Shown here in pieces: positions 36,984 through 48,834 of a DNA stretch of 64,000 nucleotides. Where the stretch lies: NCBI GenBank assembly GCA_035578155.1, contig JAPWDM010000035.1:667001-731000 (forward strand). Direction: 5' to 3'. Every line of letters starts with the position of its first letter. The first letter of the stretch is position 1. The notes beneath the pieces are model-generated. The model was not told where the DNA came from. It saw only the letters and a list, made by a program, of their open reading frames with translations, and did not search any database. The stretch is from Brachynemurus nebulosus. Lineage: Eukaryota > Arthropoda > Insecta > Neuroptera > Myrmeleontidae. A program made the position numbers and the translations under genes.

Positions 36984-38037
36984 GTTTTTTTTTATTTTTT
37001 TTTTAAATTGGGATACTGCTGCCGGTGGATGGCGCGGTCAGCAGCACCCGGCGGCATCACCTACCAAGGGCATGCGCCGCCATAAACAGTAAAAATAAAA
37101 ACGACACATTAAGACAGGGACACATAAATGCACTAGACAATGGACAAACATACACATAATAAAATTCACCGATGAGCCCTGCCATCCCAGGGCTTCATAA
37201 AGAGCGGAAAGTCCTTGGTGGCGGTACGCTAAGTACTAGCCAGAACGTCCGGTCACCAAGGACTGAAAAACCAACGATGAAACTCCCCCCGAGGTGCAAA
37301 GGGCCCCGGGGTGGAGGAACCTGACTAAACAAACTCAAAAAAAAAAAATAAATAAATATCACAGAGCAGTATCACAAAACGGTATCACAGAAGAACTTAT
37401 TGCGTCACTGGGCAGCCACTGGCCAACCAGTGACGCTACAAGGAGTTAAAACAATAGCGCTGTAGAGCCATAACAACAGGCCTACAGCGGCATAACAAAA
37501 TATCACAGATAAGGAACATTTAATAACAAATAAAGAAAAGGCAACAAAATATCACAGACAATCATCACAGTAACCCACTGCACTCATAGGGGGGGGGGGG
37601 GGGGACTAAGTCATCTAGTGGTGCAGAGGGGATCATAATAACGCTGCCGGAGGTCCAAAGAGCCTCCATTAGCTAAATACCAAATAAAAACTCAACAAGA
37701 AAAGAAATAACAACAAAACATAACAACAGATTATCACAGTTAAAATATCACAATTAACCCGCTGCATCTCTGAGGGCTAAAAAAAAAAACAACCAGGGGT
37801 ACAGTGGGGATCACAACAACACCGCTGGGGGCCCCAAGGACCTCCAGTGGCAAGAAACACATACGTGGAATAAAGACAATAACAGTAAATTAAAATTATG
37901 ACTGTAAAAAAAATTATGTGTTAAATGATTCTGTGTTTGTCTTATTTATTAACTAACCATAGCCCCGTTAGCCTGCTAGCCAGCTAGCAGTTACCACCGA
38001 GCACGACGAGGACGAGGGGTTGGATTTATGCCCGGCA
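36984..38037 (-). mobile_element. Poly(A)-tailed retroelement insertion with target duplication
   Basis: The identical 11-mer tataagttgtt flanks the insert (36973-36983 and 38038-38048). On the - strand the insert starts gccgggcataaatccaaccc and ends in a run of about 20 A, the hallmark of LINE or SINE retroposition. It is GC-richer than its surroundings, repeats 'atcacag' many times, and has a G run of about 17 near 37589. No long open frame is present, so it is a 5'-truncated or non-autonomous copy. Confidence 0.7.
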
Positions 38038-38117
38038 TATAAGTTGTTATTTATTTGCCTATTTATTTTTTTTTTTTGCGATGTTGCACCAGTTTTATTT
38101 TAATGAATTATATGGTG

Positions 38118-38336
38118 CTACTGACGACACAAAGATTTTCACTCGCGCCTCCGATGATAAAATTAGAGCCTCTGTCAAGTAAAAACATAGGTATACGTCT
38201 AATTCATAAAATGTAATCTAGTAATTTGCACATAATTTGGATAATACATAACTGTGTATGCCAATTGAGCGTGTACGTACATTTTCACTTGATGCTACTT
38301 CTAATATTACCACCAGAGGCGTACGCCTTATTTTTC
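38118..38336. mobile_element. Diverged relative of the TTAA-flanked MITE at 44660
   Basis: 'gacgacacaaagattttcactcgcg' on the left and 'cttctaatattaccaccagaggcgtacgcc' on the right parallel 'aacgacgaaaagattctcactcgcg' and 'cttctaatttcactaccaaaagcgatcac' of the element at 44660-44856. The ends are too diverged to set the exact borders or a target duplication. Confidence 0.45.
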
Positions 38337-38417
38337 CTTCGCCAATAAGTAATTATGAATAGTAATATTTCATATTTATTCGGTAATTGTTACTTTAAGG
38401 GAACTATATCAAATGTC

Positions 38418-38512
38418 TATCTAAATAATATAATATATATCTAAATAATATAATATAATATATATCTAAATAATATAATATATATATATATCTAAATAAT
38501 ATAATATAGTTT
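38418..38512. repeat. Minisatellite with atatctaaataatataat unit
   Basis: The unit atatctaaataatataat occurs four times with 20-30 bp spacing, with varying TA spacers between units. The single-copy form of this text is present in the other foldback units, so the array is a local expansion. Confidence 0.7.
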
Positions 38513-38659
38513 TTTATGTTCACATTTTCATGAATTTTTTTTTTTTTTTTTTTTTTTTTGGGGTGTTGTTATTTAAGAATTATTTTTAATGGGCTTTATA
38601 GTACTATAAGTAGTCCTGAATGGCAACATTATATAGGCTTTTGGTGATTGTTACCTTAA

Positions 38660-40129
38660 GGGGAGCATGTACCTTTTTCGGGTCCCATGTTATTTAAATG
38701 GGAGTACACTGCAACATGTCGGTACCATTATCTCCTAAACTATTAGACATATTGACTTTAAACTTTAGGGTTTTGTTCTACATTAACAGCTTTATATTTT
38801 CATGCCTTTTTTTTTTAATATCTCAATAAACAAAAAAATTATCGTGGTAGCAATTTAACAAAAAATTTTTTTTTTAATTATGTAAATACAATATTTTTTA
38901 AAATTATAAAAACATAATATATATTGATAAAAAAGCATGAATCTACTCACCAACTAGTCTGCAATAAGTGTGTAAAATTTGAAGTCTGTAAGTCTAATAA
39001 TTGTTTCACAACGTGTTCCGAAATGTCACAAAACGGTACTTTCGGTAAAACAGCTTTAAAGTTTTAGTTACACTTCAAAACACATAATCACTTTAAAATC
39101 CACCTGGACAGTAATCATCTTCTTCATTTTTACTCTTTTTTCCTATCCTTCTTTTTATCCTCTTCTTTTTATTTTCTTCTTGGACTTCTTTGTCAGCTTT
39201 TTTAACCCTATTGGAATCGATTTGTTGAAGGCCTTCAACCATAAAGCGTCCTGGTTGGATGCATAATCGTTCCAAAACATTCACTTTGGCCATTGCTCCT
39301 TCATTAAAACTAAGAACTGCATCACAAACCCCTAATTTTAATGTCTGAATGCCAACAAATGTGGTCTTGGGTAGCCTATTCCATGAAAGCTATTGATGCT
39401 TTCATTAGGGTTCTGTGTTTTACCGTGCAGACACCTCTTTAGTAGGGCTGGGGCTGATAAATCCTTATAGATTGGTTTTATTTCTTCCATAATAGATTCA
39501 GGCAATGAGTTTGTATGTTTGAAATCATCTAGCTTATTATTTGCCTGAGCTTGTCTGTATTTGCACCAAGACTCAATCCCAGGCGGGCATAGTTCGTGCT
39601 GAGGTTTTGCGTCAGTCGATAATTTGTGATAGAACGTAGCCCATATTGCTCTCTTCATTTTTTCAACATCTTCCAAATTATTCCTTATTGCCATCCCATA
39701 AAAACGTTGTAAGTGATCTATCTCTACATCAGTCGGTCGACGACGGTCAGCGAGAGACTAGATGTCTGAAGCCGTGTCGGGCTCCCGCTGGGCTCCCAAC
39801 TAGTTACAATTTTCTAGACTTACGCTGACCACTTGTTCAAATGCATCTAAAGCAAGCAGTGCTACCAACCTAAAGGGGAAAAACTTAATAATCATACAAT
39901 TGGAGCAAGTAATATGTATATAATATATTCTGACACTAACAATCCATAGCGCGCCATGTTGTCAGCTGAAAAAAGCGTGCATACATTTCTTAAAACACAT
40001 TTTACACATATTTCTAAACCTCTCAGATATAGAGTGTTATATATTTTTGAAAAGGGCATAAAACATAGTATTTTTTATGATATGTTTCAAAAAATCGATA
40101 TTTTGGTGCCAAAAAGGTACATGCTCCCC
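38660..40129 (-). mobile_element. TTAA-flanked DNA transposon (Kolobok-like), nested in foldback
   Basis: Perfect 19-bp terminal inverted repeats ggggagcatgtaccttttt lie at both ends. The element is flanked by TTAA (38656-38659 and 40130-40133), and the foldback repeat resumes exactly across it. The interior encodes a broken transposase-like protein on the - strand. TTAA duplications are made by piggyBac and Kolobok elements; the encoded protein does not look like piggyBac, so Kolobok is favoured. Confidence 0.75.
39093..39735 (-). pseudogene. Transposase-like protein fragment, frameshifted
   Basis: The first open piece (through 39338) reads LQRFYGMAIRNN, ...RAIWATFYHKLS, PGIESWCKYRQAQ and LLKRCLHGKTQNPNESINSF. 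This order, in particular a CPPGxxSWCKY block followed by CLHGKTQNPNES, is typical of the C-terminal half of a transposase-like family (Mutator-like/Kolobok type) common in arthropod genomes. A one-base shift near 39378 moves the continuation (SWNRLPKTTFVGIQTLKL) to another frame; the end (39293-39093) is a basic tail. A stop upstream near 39755 and unrelated text show N-terminal loss. Confidence 0.65.
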
Positions 40130-41451
40130 TTAAAGGAACTATATAAAATATGTACCTAAATATTGTAATATATGTTGTAATTTTTTATGTTCACCTTTAA
40201 TAAAAAAAATTTTTTTTGAAAGTGTTCCGCCAGTGTTTTTTAATGGATATTATGGTACTATAAGTAATCCTGAATGGCAATATTATGTGGGCTTTTGGTG
40301 ACTGTCACCTAAAAGAAACGATAGAAAATATGTACCTAAATAATGTATGTCGCCACTTTTTATGTTCATATTTTAATTCTTGATGTATTTTAAGGGCGGT
40401 ATATTCAAATTTAATACGAGAATTTAGACCAATTTTACCCTTTTAAAAACGAAGTCAACTTCAGTCTTCTAAAACCGCTGAAAAAACAGCCAATTGTAGG
40501 AAAACATTGAAGAAAACAAGAACAGATTGAATGGTCCACAATTTTATTGAAAAATTTATGTATTCAACCATCGTGTAATATCTTGAATATTTCGCTTTAG
40601 TTATAAAGCTTCATCGGCAAGTTATTTAATCTATCTAAAAAATTTTACATAGTTTAATAAAAAAAATAAAACTTTTAATAGAATTAGAAAGATTTTTTTG
40701 TAAGTGTTACAACCATTTAATGGGCTTTGTGGTGTGACAATAATCATGAATACCAACATTATATATTTTTTTGGTGATTGTCAGTTTAAGGGAACCACAT
40801 AAAATATATATTTAAATAATATATTCTGTCATTTCTTTTATTCCCTTTTCAATAAAAAATCCTTAAAAATATAGGAAATATTCCTTAAAGCATTCGCTAA
40901 CGATTGAACTTTGGTTCATTTCCCTAGCTTATTTAGTTCGCGAGAAAAATGAGTTTAAAAAATCCCTTCAAAATTACACTTTTTAGCATTTCGTAGAAGC
41001 GCAAGCGACTCTACGAAATGATAATAAAATCGTGGCAATATTTGCTAAAACTTCAGACACGTGGCATTTTTTTCTTGCTATGAGAGTACGTATGCGGTAT
41101 TTTTTTTTTTTTTAAATTAAATAATTATTTAAAATAGAAATTTCTTAACTGAGATAGACCGTTGCAAATTATAATATTATTAATAATAATAACAAATTAA
41201 AGGCTAATTTCAGTAATAAACACTGCTTGAACCTTTACTTCACTTTGAAAAATATATAACTAACAGCACTGAAAGCAAATGTCAAAAATAAAATTATGTG
41301 GTTCATTTTTAAGTCGACTTCAAAAATAATAAAGATTTAGTACAGTTATTAGAAAAATTAATTAATTCTAAGCAATAGAGGACATACAGTAACTCTAAAA
41401 TTCATTTTAAACTGAACTTCCAAAATTATGGAGCGAAATCGACTTTATTAA

Positions 41452-41919
41452 CACTTTCAGTCCCACGGCTTCGGCATCCGAAACCAAACAAAACTTCCCC
41501 AGAGGCCGACCGCGATCAATGATTAATTGATTAGTTGATTACTCATTATGTGTGCGATGTTTATCATGTTTATCATTCTTCATTACACGGATGTGTTCCC
41601 ATTCACACAAACACATACATACCAACAAACACTACTCTCTTGGTTTCTATGTATAAAAAATTTTAAGATAAACAAAAAATACATAAAAAATATAATTTAT
41701 ATTTTTAAATAAAATTGATTTGAATGCCAGTGTATATGTAGTATGTATGTACGTATCACGTAGTACCTCTGTTTACAGTTTTACACATACATACGTGTGG
41801 AACTGTGTTGTGTGTTTGAATCATTTTATTTTATGTATTTGTTTATATAGTTTTGTTTTTTTTTAAATATTGCCGGCTTCCGGGGAAATTTACTATGAAA
41901 GTGCTCGGGCCTCATAGTG
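41452..41919. mobile_element. piggyBac-like MITE with TTAA flanks
   Basis: TTAA at 41448-41451 and 41920-41923 flanks ends reading cactttcagtcccacggc and, inverted, cactatgaggcccgagcac. TTAA duplications and a CAC-type start agree with piggyBac-derived MITEs, but the termini match over only part of their length. No transposase inside. Confidence 0.5.
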
Positions 41920-42839
41920 TTAATGTGCACAAAGATAGTTTCTTGAGATAAATACATTTTTTTGTGGATAACTAAACCGTCTATTATTTTTTATCTGACA
42001 AGATTTACAAGTACCTATCTAATAATATAGTTCAGCTAGTGTCATCTATTTGTTGTTACTTAAAGCATTATATTTGGATAATAATAGGGACCGAGTTTGA
42101 AGACATTATTGTCATCTGGTGTCAGATTAAAAAAAAATATTTTGTCTTACAATTAGACATAGATAACTTAGTATTCTTTTATTACATATTTTGCAAATCT
42201 TGTCGACGATATTATTTAAATGTAAAAACTTTTCGAAATGGTACTTTATGAACTCAAAAAACTATTTTTCTCAACAAATAAGTCAAAAAACTACTTAAAA
42301 AAAGCGGAAATTTCTCAATTTTCCTTTTTTTTTAAATTTTTTGTAGTACTTTTTTTCTGAGTGAATTTAAGTATAGGCATTGATTCACAAAAAAGAAATC
42401 TAATGCAATTCCCGTCAGAATGGTGACCGAAAAAAAAATATTTTCGATAAAAACTGGCTGAGATGCAGTTTACAACACGTAATGAATTCCTCGATTACAT
42501 ATTTTAAATTTTCCATAATCGCTGGTTTATTTTAAAATGAATTTCAACGTTTTTTGAAACAAACCTTAGATCACAAGAAAATTATTTTTCTTACGTAAAT
42601 TTGTCTGTATAATATGAAACCATATTTGTTTTTGGGTAAATTGTAAAGCACGTCGACAATCTGTAATTTCGATGTTTGCCGGAAAAAAGAAACAAATGCG
42701 GCTGAGAATTAGTATACTTAAAGAGTTAAAGGGCGGTCACATATTTTTATTAAAAATAATTGCGTTTTATTATTAATAATCACACTTTAATCACACTTTA
42801 AAAGGGGTAAAAGTATATTGGTTAGGACAATTAAAAAAC

Positions 42840-43361
42840 GGATTTTGATCTACAAACTAATTTGCCTAGTATACTAAATGGTCCCACGTGAGCGGGGCCG
42901 CTTTACTCACTTGTGTTACGTATTGATCTATTATTTTGATCGTTTTCTATAAATAAATTATACAATAATTTGTTTCAAAAAAGTGTTATATCATACAGTT
43001 TTCATTATAAAAAATTGTGAAAAATATTAATAAATTTGAGTTTTCCAAAACAAAAATATGCTTCCGCGCTTTAACTTTTCATAATTTAAAATTTCCACCA
43101 CCTTTTTTGTTTGAAAAAAAGGAAATCTTGAAAAAAAAAAACGTCAATCACAAATTTTTCTGCTCTGTTTTAAGAATTTGCCGTCCCTTTTCCTACCTTT
43201 TTTACAAACTTTCTCTTTAAAAAAATAAGTGACGAGCAAAAAAAAAGAAAAAACGTTAATTACTCATTTTTCCGCCCTATTTTAAAAATTTACCGGCCCT
43301 AAAAATCTCCCGCCCCTAGGCCATGGCCTAGGGTGGCCTATTGGCTAAGCTGGCCCTGTCC
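42840..43361. mobile_element. hAT-like element end with A/T-rich degenerate repeats
   Basis: On the - strand from 43361 the text is cagggccagcttagccaata, a hAT-like terminus similar to the one at 11272. Before it, two ~130-bp degenerate units carry 'ttttccgccctattttaa' or 'ttttctgctctgttttaa'. The left end was not found. Confidence 0.35.
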
Positions 43362-44115
43362 ACCAATATTGCTTCGTTTTTATCGGTTAAAAAAAATCGC
43401 ATGTTGACGTGCTCTACAAATTTCCTTTGGTTTTAAACTGAGTAGCTGAACTGGTTTCCTGAAAATTGGACATGACACTTAGTGTTGCCTTCATGTCCCT
43501 GGTGTTGCCCCCCAGATTAATGTTTTTCATAAATACCTCTAGACATCTTTAACAATGAAATATCGGTTTCCCTATAGATGACTTTATTGACGTATTCCAA
43601 ATAATCCAACATTGTTTTGGACGACGCAAGACATATATTACATATATGTATAGTTAAATTTGGTCACTTCCTGTATCATATCTTGCCGTTTTTTCTCTTG
43701 TATGCTTAAGAACTCTGACTATTGACTACGAAATGTTGGCATAATGCGTGTTTATCACGCACTTGGCGACTATTTTTTTTTTAAATTATCTCGAGAACGG
43801 TTGAAGGTCAAGGTCCAAAACCCATATGCGTGATTTTCTAATGACACCCCCTTCCGACTACAAACACGATTTTGAAAATATCTCTCGGGGGCCATTTCAC
43901 TATACTTATGACGCTTGACCCTTTAAACAAAGAGTTATTTTAAAATTCCATTAAAAGAGTTTCTGTTTAATGTATATTTTAAAACAACATTATAAACTCT
44001 TCCTTTCCACTATAGGCTAAGAACTTTATTTAAAACTAACGACGTAATATTTTTAGAATTTATGAATAATTCAACCTAAAATAATTTACACAACTTTCCT
44101 CTTTTTTCTTTGCAG

Positions 44116-44466
44116 AACTACAGAACAGATAAGCGTCCCTCCCATGTTGTTTACTACAATACCGAACATTGATGCAGCAGTTAGGAATTGGTAGAACAAG
44201 ATAGAACACATACACCATCCAAAATGATTGGTGCCATGCCAGCAGTGGCTGTACGCCACGAGCGACGTCGGCAAGAGAAACGTGGCACAAGTGGTGGTAG
44301 TCATGGCTCCCATCATCCCGTTGGATTATCGTCACGTCCAAGTCAACTATATGTTGGTGGTGTATGGCCACCGCCGCACAGTCCATGTTCAACTAGTCCT
44401 AGTCCAGGTGGTGACCATCATAGTCCAGACGATGATCGATTTCCGGAATACTATGTTTGTGGAAAA
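44116..44466 (+). CDS. Exon with start codon of a two-pass membrane protein
   Basis: The exon starts after a polypyrimidine tract and cag (44113-44115), giving about 108 nt of 5' UTR here. The coding part starts at the ATG at 44224 in a favourable aaaATG context, with an in-frame TAG 42 nt upstream. It codes 81 residues up to GGAAAA before a gttagt donor at 44467. The encoded N-terminus is basic (RHERRRQEKR) and then Ser, Gly, Pro and His rich (PPPHSPCSTSPSPGGDHHSPDDD), ending FPEYYVCGK just before the first membrane span in the next exon. It is probably cytosolic and disordered. The product (216 residues in total) is not recognised; an earlier 5' non-coding exon must exist upstream of 44116. 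Confidence 0.78.
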
Positions 44467-44659
44467 GTTAGTAAATATATTATGTACATTTTTGTGTGTA
44501 TTCTGTATTATACATTATGATATGTATTTTATAATATTTAACTAAACATAAGTTAACAGCGTGTTATAGTTTATATCACAGATGATGATAAATCTTATAT
44601 TATGTAATAATTAACATAACTTATTAATAATATAATAGGATATTTTATAAAAACATTAA

Positions 44660-44856
44660 CGACGAAAAGATTCTCACTCGCGATTCTTTATGTAAATTTA
44701 GAAGTCCGCCAAGAAAATTATCATAAAAGGACATAACTTAAATACTGCCTCTTTAATTATGATATTCAAAATACATAAAATGTACCGTAGATTTTAAGTC
44801 TTTTTTGAACACCTTCTAATTTCACTACCAAAAGCGATCACTAAATCTTTTTGTCG
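44660..44856. mobile_element. TTAA-flanked MITE, 197 bp, close to the exon donor
   Basis: TTAA at 44656-44659 and 44857-44860 flanks the inverted termini cgacgaaaagatt and cgacaaaaagatt. No coding content. It lies 190 bp inside the intron. The same family has a diverged copy at 38118-38336. Confidence 0.65.
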
Positions 44857-45098
44857 TTAATACGAAGAAAAAAAGCAGCCACGTAATTCTAATAAGCTTG
44901 CCAGCAAATATCTGCTTCTAAATCGGGTACTTTCGTTTAAAAAATCTCTAAATGCAAGTTAGCCTACATATAAAATAATCTATAACCAATTTCACAAACT
45001 GTATTATGAAAATGGACACTTTTGTGCAAGCCTGCCAAGGTAAAGTAAGGTACTTCATTTGTTATTTGTAAAGAATATATATGCTCTTTTTATTTCTC

Positions 45099-47934
45099 AC
45101 CGGATAGTGGTAGAAATGTGGGGATTCTGGGCCCTCCTCCCCTCCTCACGATTTTTTGACTGACCTCGGGAGGAGGTAGCCGTTCGGGGCGGTTCTAGAA
45201 ATCTTCGGCGGTGGGTGGAGTAATGTTTTGATCTCAAACCTAACGGAACTCCGGCGAACCTAGCTTAACCTAAGAACTCAAAATTTCGCTAATAGATGGC
45301 ACAGCCACCTTTGAGCTCTGTAAATTCTAAGTTCACTAATAGGCGGCATTGAACACTAGAGAACCCTGTAGTAAATTTGAAAAATTGTCAATAGATGGCG
45401 CTGAAAATTCTTTGATAGTTATACTTTTCACTAACAGATGACGATGCTAATCTGAACACTAGCGAACTTTGGACCTAGATTCAGGATTCCGCCAGGATAA
45501 TAGACTGGTTTTAACTTCTATGATTGTATAAAAATTTATATATTTTTCTTCTGAAATTTTATACAGGTTTTCCTCTAAATAAAAACACATTTTTTATATT
45601 TTTAATAAATTTATTTAAAATTACTACATATATGACTACAAAGCAATTTTTATTTCCACGTGCATGGCATCAGTATGTCGCGACATTGAAATATGATACT
45701 TCCGTTAAATGGTAGAAAATGTCACGTATTTTAAGAACAATCTTTTTTATTTATATCCCACTCTTAAAAGTCTAAAATAATTATATATGCTAGCAAGTTT
45801 TGAAATGCGTATGGTAGAAATACTATTATATTTTTATTTAACACTTTATTTTCTATCCTATAGAATTATTTCTGTGTACATTTATTAAAAATAAATTTTT
45901 TTCCGTATATAAAAATAAAACAAAATATAAATTTAAAAGATTTTTTATTAAAACCAATATTATTTATTATTTACATTTATATTTGTGTTACCAAATTTTG
46001 ATGTCCGGTGCACTTCAACAATTCGGTAGCGCGAAGCACACTGTATTCATAAGGTTGTAATACACAATATCTGTAAAGGCACTTAGCCTCATCTATTTAT
46101 ACTTATCAAATTGTTGACGTCATCATATTTGAAGGTTGCGACATACCGATGCCATCCATACACGTGGAAATAAAAATTGCTTTGTAATCATATATGTATT
46201 AATTACAAAGTGACCTTCGAGATGGGATGCATCGGCTACTCTTTTTTCTTAAAGTACGTGAGATTTTCTATAATTTAACGGAAGTATCATATTTCAATGT
46301 CGCGACATGCTGTCGCCGTGCACCTGCAAATAAAAATTGCTTTGTAATCATGTATGTATTAATTACAAAATCACTTTTGAGACCGGATGTTTAGTAAGAA
46401 AGGAATTATCATTTGTACAGTTGCATCCATAAGATTGTGAATACCTTAGATTATTTTTTATTTTCTGCTGGTTTTATTAATAAAAGTATAATAGTATTTT
46501 TATCATACGCATTTCAAAACTTGCCAGCATATATAACTATTTTAGACTTTTAAGAATGGAATATAGCTAAAAAAAATAGATTTCTTCTTCAAAATTTTTT
46601 TGCTAAGCATAGTTACAAAATAAATGCAGTATTTTCTGATCGATTCCATAATAAAAGTATAATAATTTTTTTTATCATATGCATTTCAAAACTTGCTAGC
46701 ATATAAATAATTATTTTAGACTTTTAAGAATGGGACATAGATAAAAAAGATTGATTTTTTCTCCAAAATTTTTTGGTAAGTATAGTTACAAAATAAATAC
46801 AGTATTAAAACTCTATTTTCTCTAACTAAATTTTTTCTAATGCTATCAAACTCCCGTGAGTTCTTGTCGATTTTTCCAATTCTTTCTTAAAAAATATTTT
46901 TTCATTGTTGTTGATGTTCCCATTGTTGGAAATTATATTGTTACTTTTAGCTCGACAAATTTTTAAATTATTTTAAACGTTAAGATATATTTTACCGCTA
47001 AGACAGGTTCTACTGTATTATGTAAAAGAAGGGGAAAACAGAACAGGTTTTACTGTACACATATCATATTACCTACGTGACATTTTTAAATTGTAGTTTT
47101 ACAATATCAATTGCAAATGGTAATTAAAATTTTTTTATGTTCTTAGAGATATCATATTAGTTTATCGGCGACTTTTTGTTCTTAAAATACGTGACATTTT
47201 CTACGATCATAATACGTGATATTTTCTACGGGAGTATCATATTTCAATGTCGCGACATACTGATGCCATGCAATTGGAAATAAAAATTGCTTTGTAGTCA
47301 TATATGTAGTAATTTTAAGTAAATTTATTAAAAATATAAAAAATGTGTTTTTATTTAGAGGAAAACCTGTATACAATTACAGAAGAAAAATATATAAATT
47401 TTTATACAATCATAGAAGTTAAAACCAGTCTGGTAACAAATATAGAGTATGTCTTCTAATGACGTCACAAGCATAGACAAGTTTCTACTAACTAATATAG
47501 AGTATGACGTCACAAGCACAGACATGTTTGAACCTGTTTTAGGCGGAATCCTGAATCTAGGTGCAGAGTCCACTAGTGTTCAGATTAGCATCGTCATCTA
47601 TTAGTGAAAAGTATAACTATCAAAGGGTTTTCAGCGCCATCTATTGACAATTTTTCAAATTTACGACAGGGTTCTCTAGTGTTCAGCGCCATCTATTAGT
47701 GAAACTTGGAATTTACAGAGCTCAAAAGTGGCTGTGCCATCCATTAGGGAAATTTTGAGTTCTTAGGTTAAGCTAAGTTCGCCAGAGTTCCGTTAGGTTT
47801 GAGATCAAAACATTACTCCACCCACCGCCGGAGGTTTCTAGAACCGCCCCGATCGGCTACCTCCTCCCGAGGTCAGTCAGAAAATCGTGAGAAGAGGAGG
47901 AGGACGCAGAATTCCCATATTTCTACTACTCCGG
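45099..47934. mobile_element. Foldback element of 2.8 kb with long arms
   Basis: 45099-45742 is repeated inverted at 47176-47934. Landmarks include 'gacctcgggaggaggtagcc', 'ggtggagtaatgttttgatc', 'gaactc(a/c)ggcgaacctagct', 'atagatggc(g/a)c' and 'attgctttgtagtcat'. The middle carries further copies of a ~90-bp module (rooted in 'gcgacat...aataaaaattgctttgtaatcat') at about 46138 and 46304, and of an 'aaaacttgc(c/t)agcatata' module at 46507 and 46684. The open frames at 45524 (+) and 47182 (-) are the same repeat on opposite arms, not genes. Confidence 0.8.
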
Positions 47935-47944
47935 ATGTCGTCAA

Positions 47945-48830
47945 AATATCCCACCGGGTCATCTTATAATTTAATTTAAATAGCTAGGTCAGAAATTGTC
48001 CAAGTCGACTACCACTAATGTTCTCTTTAAATTTTTATCAAATTTTGTATAGTGGGAATTTTTAGTCGAATTTTTATCGAAAAATTAGACTATTATATTG
48101 TATCCGAGATCAACAGATCGAAGCGAGATATACAGTTACTCTCGAAAGTCTACGTACATTCAAATAAATCATTGGTTATCGAACAAAAAGTTTATTGGGA
48201 TATATGGGATATATTTTACTCACATCAGTTTATGCACTCATTAAAGGGAGCAGACCAAATTTTTTTTTTAAATGGACTTTTTTATTTTGATTGATTATTG
48301 TAGCTCGTTTTCTGCTTTTTAAATTGATATATAACATAAGACATACTTCATTTGTATTAGATAAAAGAAAAATGTTTTTCTGATACCATGCAAACCCGAT
48401 GTAAATAAATCCATTTCTCTGAAAACAGTGATTTTTTTACTAAATGTACCTCTTTCTCAATAACCGTTAAAGCTAGGACCTATAAACTTTGCACACACAT
48501 GTAGGGCATTATTATACATAATTCCTCCAATTGGTTTTTAAAAATATTTAAAAACAAAAAAGTTAAAAAATATTTTATGGGTACTTTTATATTTAAAAAA
48601 ATCTATGCTCATAAAAAATTTTTACCGAACAAATAAATTGAGCTAAACAAAAATCATGTAGAGAAAATGTTGAAAAAGGATGTAGGAAATAGTAGTAAAA
48701 CTTTCAGATCTCTATCTCTAATGGTTTTTAAGAAAAAGGTACATAAGCTAACATTGCGGAAGATAGGAAGTAAAGACGTTGATTCTCCAAAAAAAAAGAT
48801 CAATCTTTGGATCGATGTAAATCGAAATTA
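47945..48830. other. AT-rich stretch, nothing recognised
   Basis: An 80-codon frame at 48052-48294 begins at a non-ATG codon and shows no domain. The remainder has A/T-rich repeats in the style of the foldback surroundings. Confidence 0.45.
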
Positions 48831-48834
48831 AAAA

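Larger units (their letters stand above)
40986..43774. other. 2.8-kb insertion splitting the right foldback arm
   Basis: The arm text ends at '...aaaattacactttt' (40985) and resumes at 'aaattatctcgagaac' (43775). The insert begins with a hairpin catttcgtag...ctacgaaatg and ends with another copy of tacgaaatg in the same direction followed by a small gcgtg...cacgc hairpin. It contains a piggyBac-like MITE and a hAT-like end. No coding region is supported. The class of the insert itself is unknown. Confidence 0.55.
34946..43932. mobile_element. Giant foldback structure, ~9 kb, with nested insertions
   Basis: The left arm (34946-35653, continuing at 36523-36640) is repeated inverted in the right arm, which is split into 43775-43932, 40134-40985 and 38340-38655. 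Shared landmarks include 'gcgtcataagtatagtgaaatggcccccgagaga' (in pieces), 'gaccttgaccttga', 'ggaaatattcctt(a/g)aa' and tandem units of ~180 bp built on 'cattcaggattacttatagta' and 'tgttcac...tttaat'. Long inverted arms made of direct subrepeats resemble Foldback-type elements. No transposase belonging to the foldback itself was recognised. Confidence 0.75.

Noticed and set aside
43690..43775. Helitron 3' end, from the gcgtgtttatcacgc hairpin
   Set aside because: The hairpin is not followed by a CTRR end and T target, and no TC-type left end was found. A similar hairpin at 1408-1430 fails for the same reason.
44060..44392. 110- and 76-codon frames on the - strand and the 105-codon frame at 44228 (+)
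   Set aside because: They overlap the host exon in other frames; the frame with the in-frame upstream stop, ATG context and splice continuity is the + strand frame from 44224.
45524..45715. Apparently conserved 63-codon protein also found at 47376-47182
   Set aside because: The two are the opposite arms of one foldback element; similarity reflects DNA duplication, not coding constraint.
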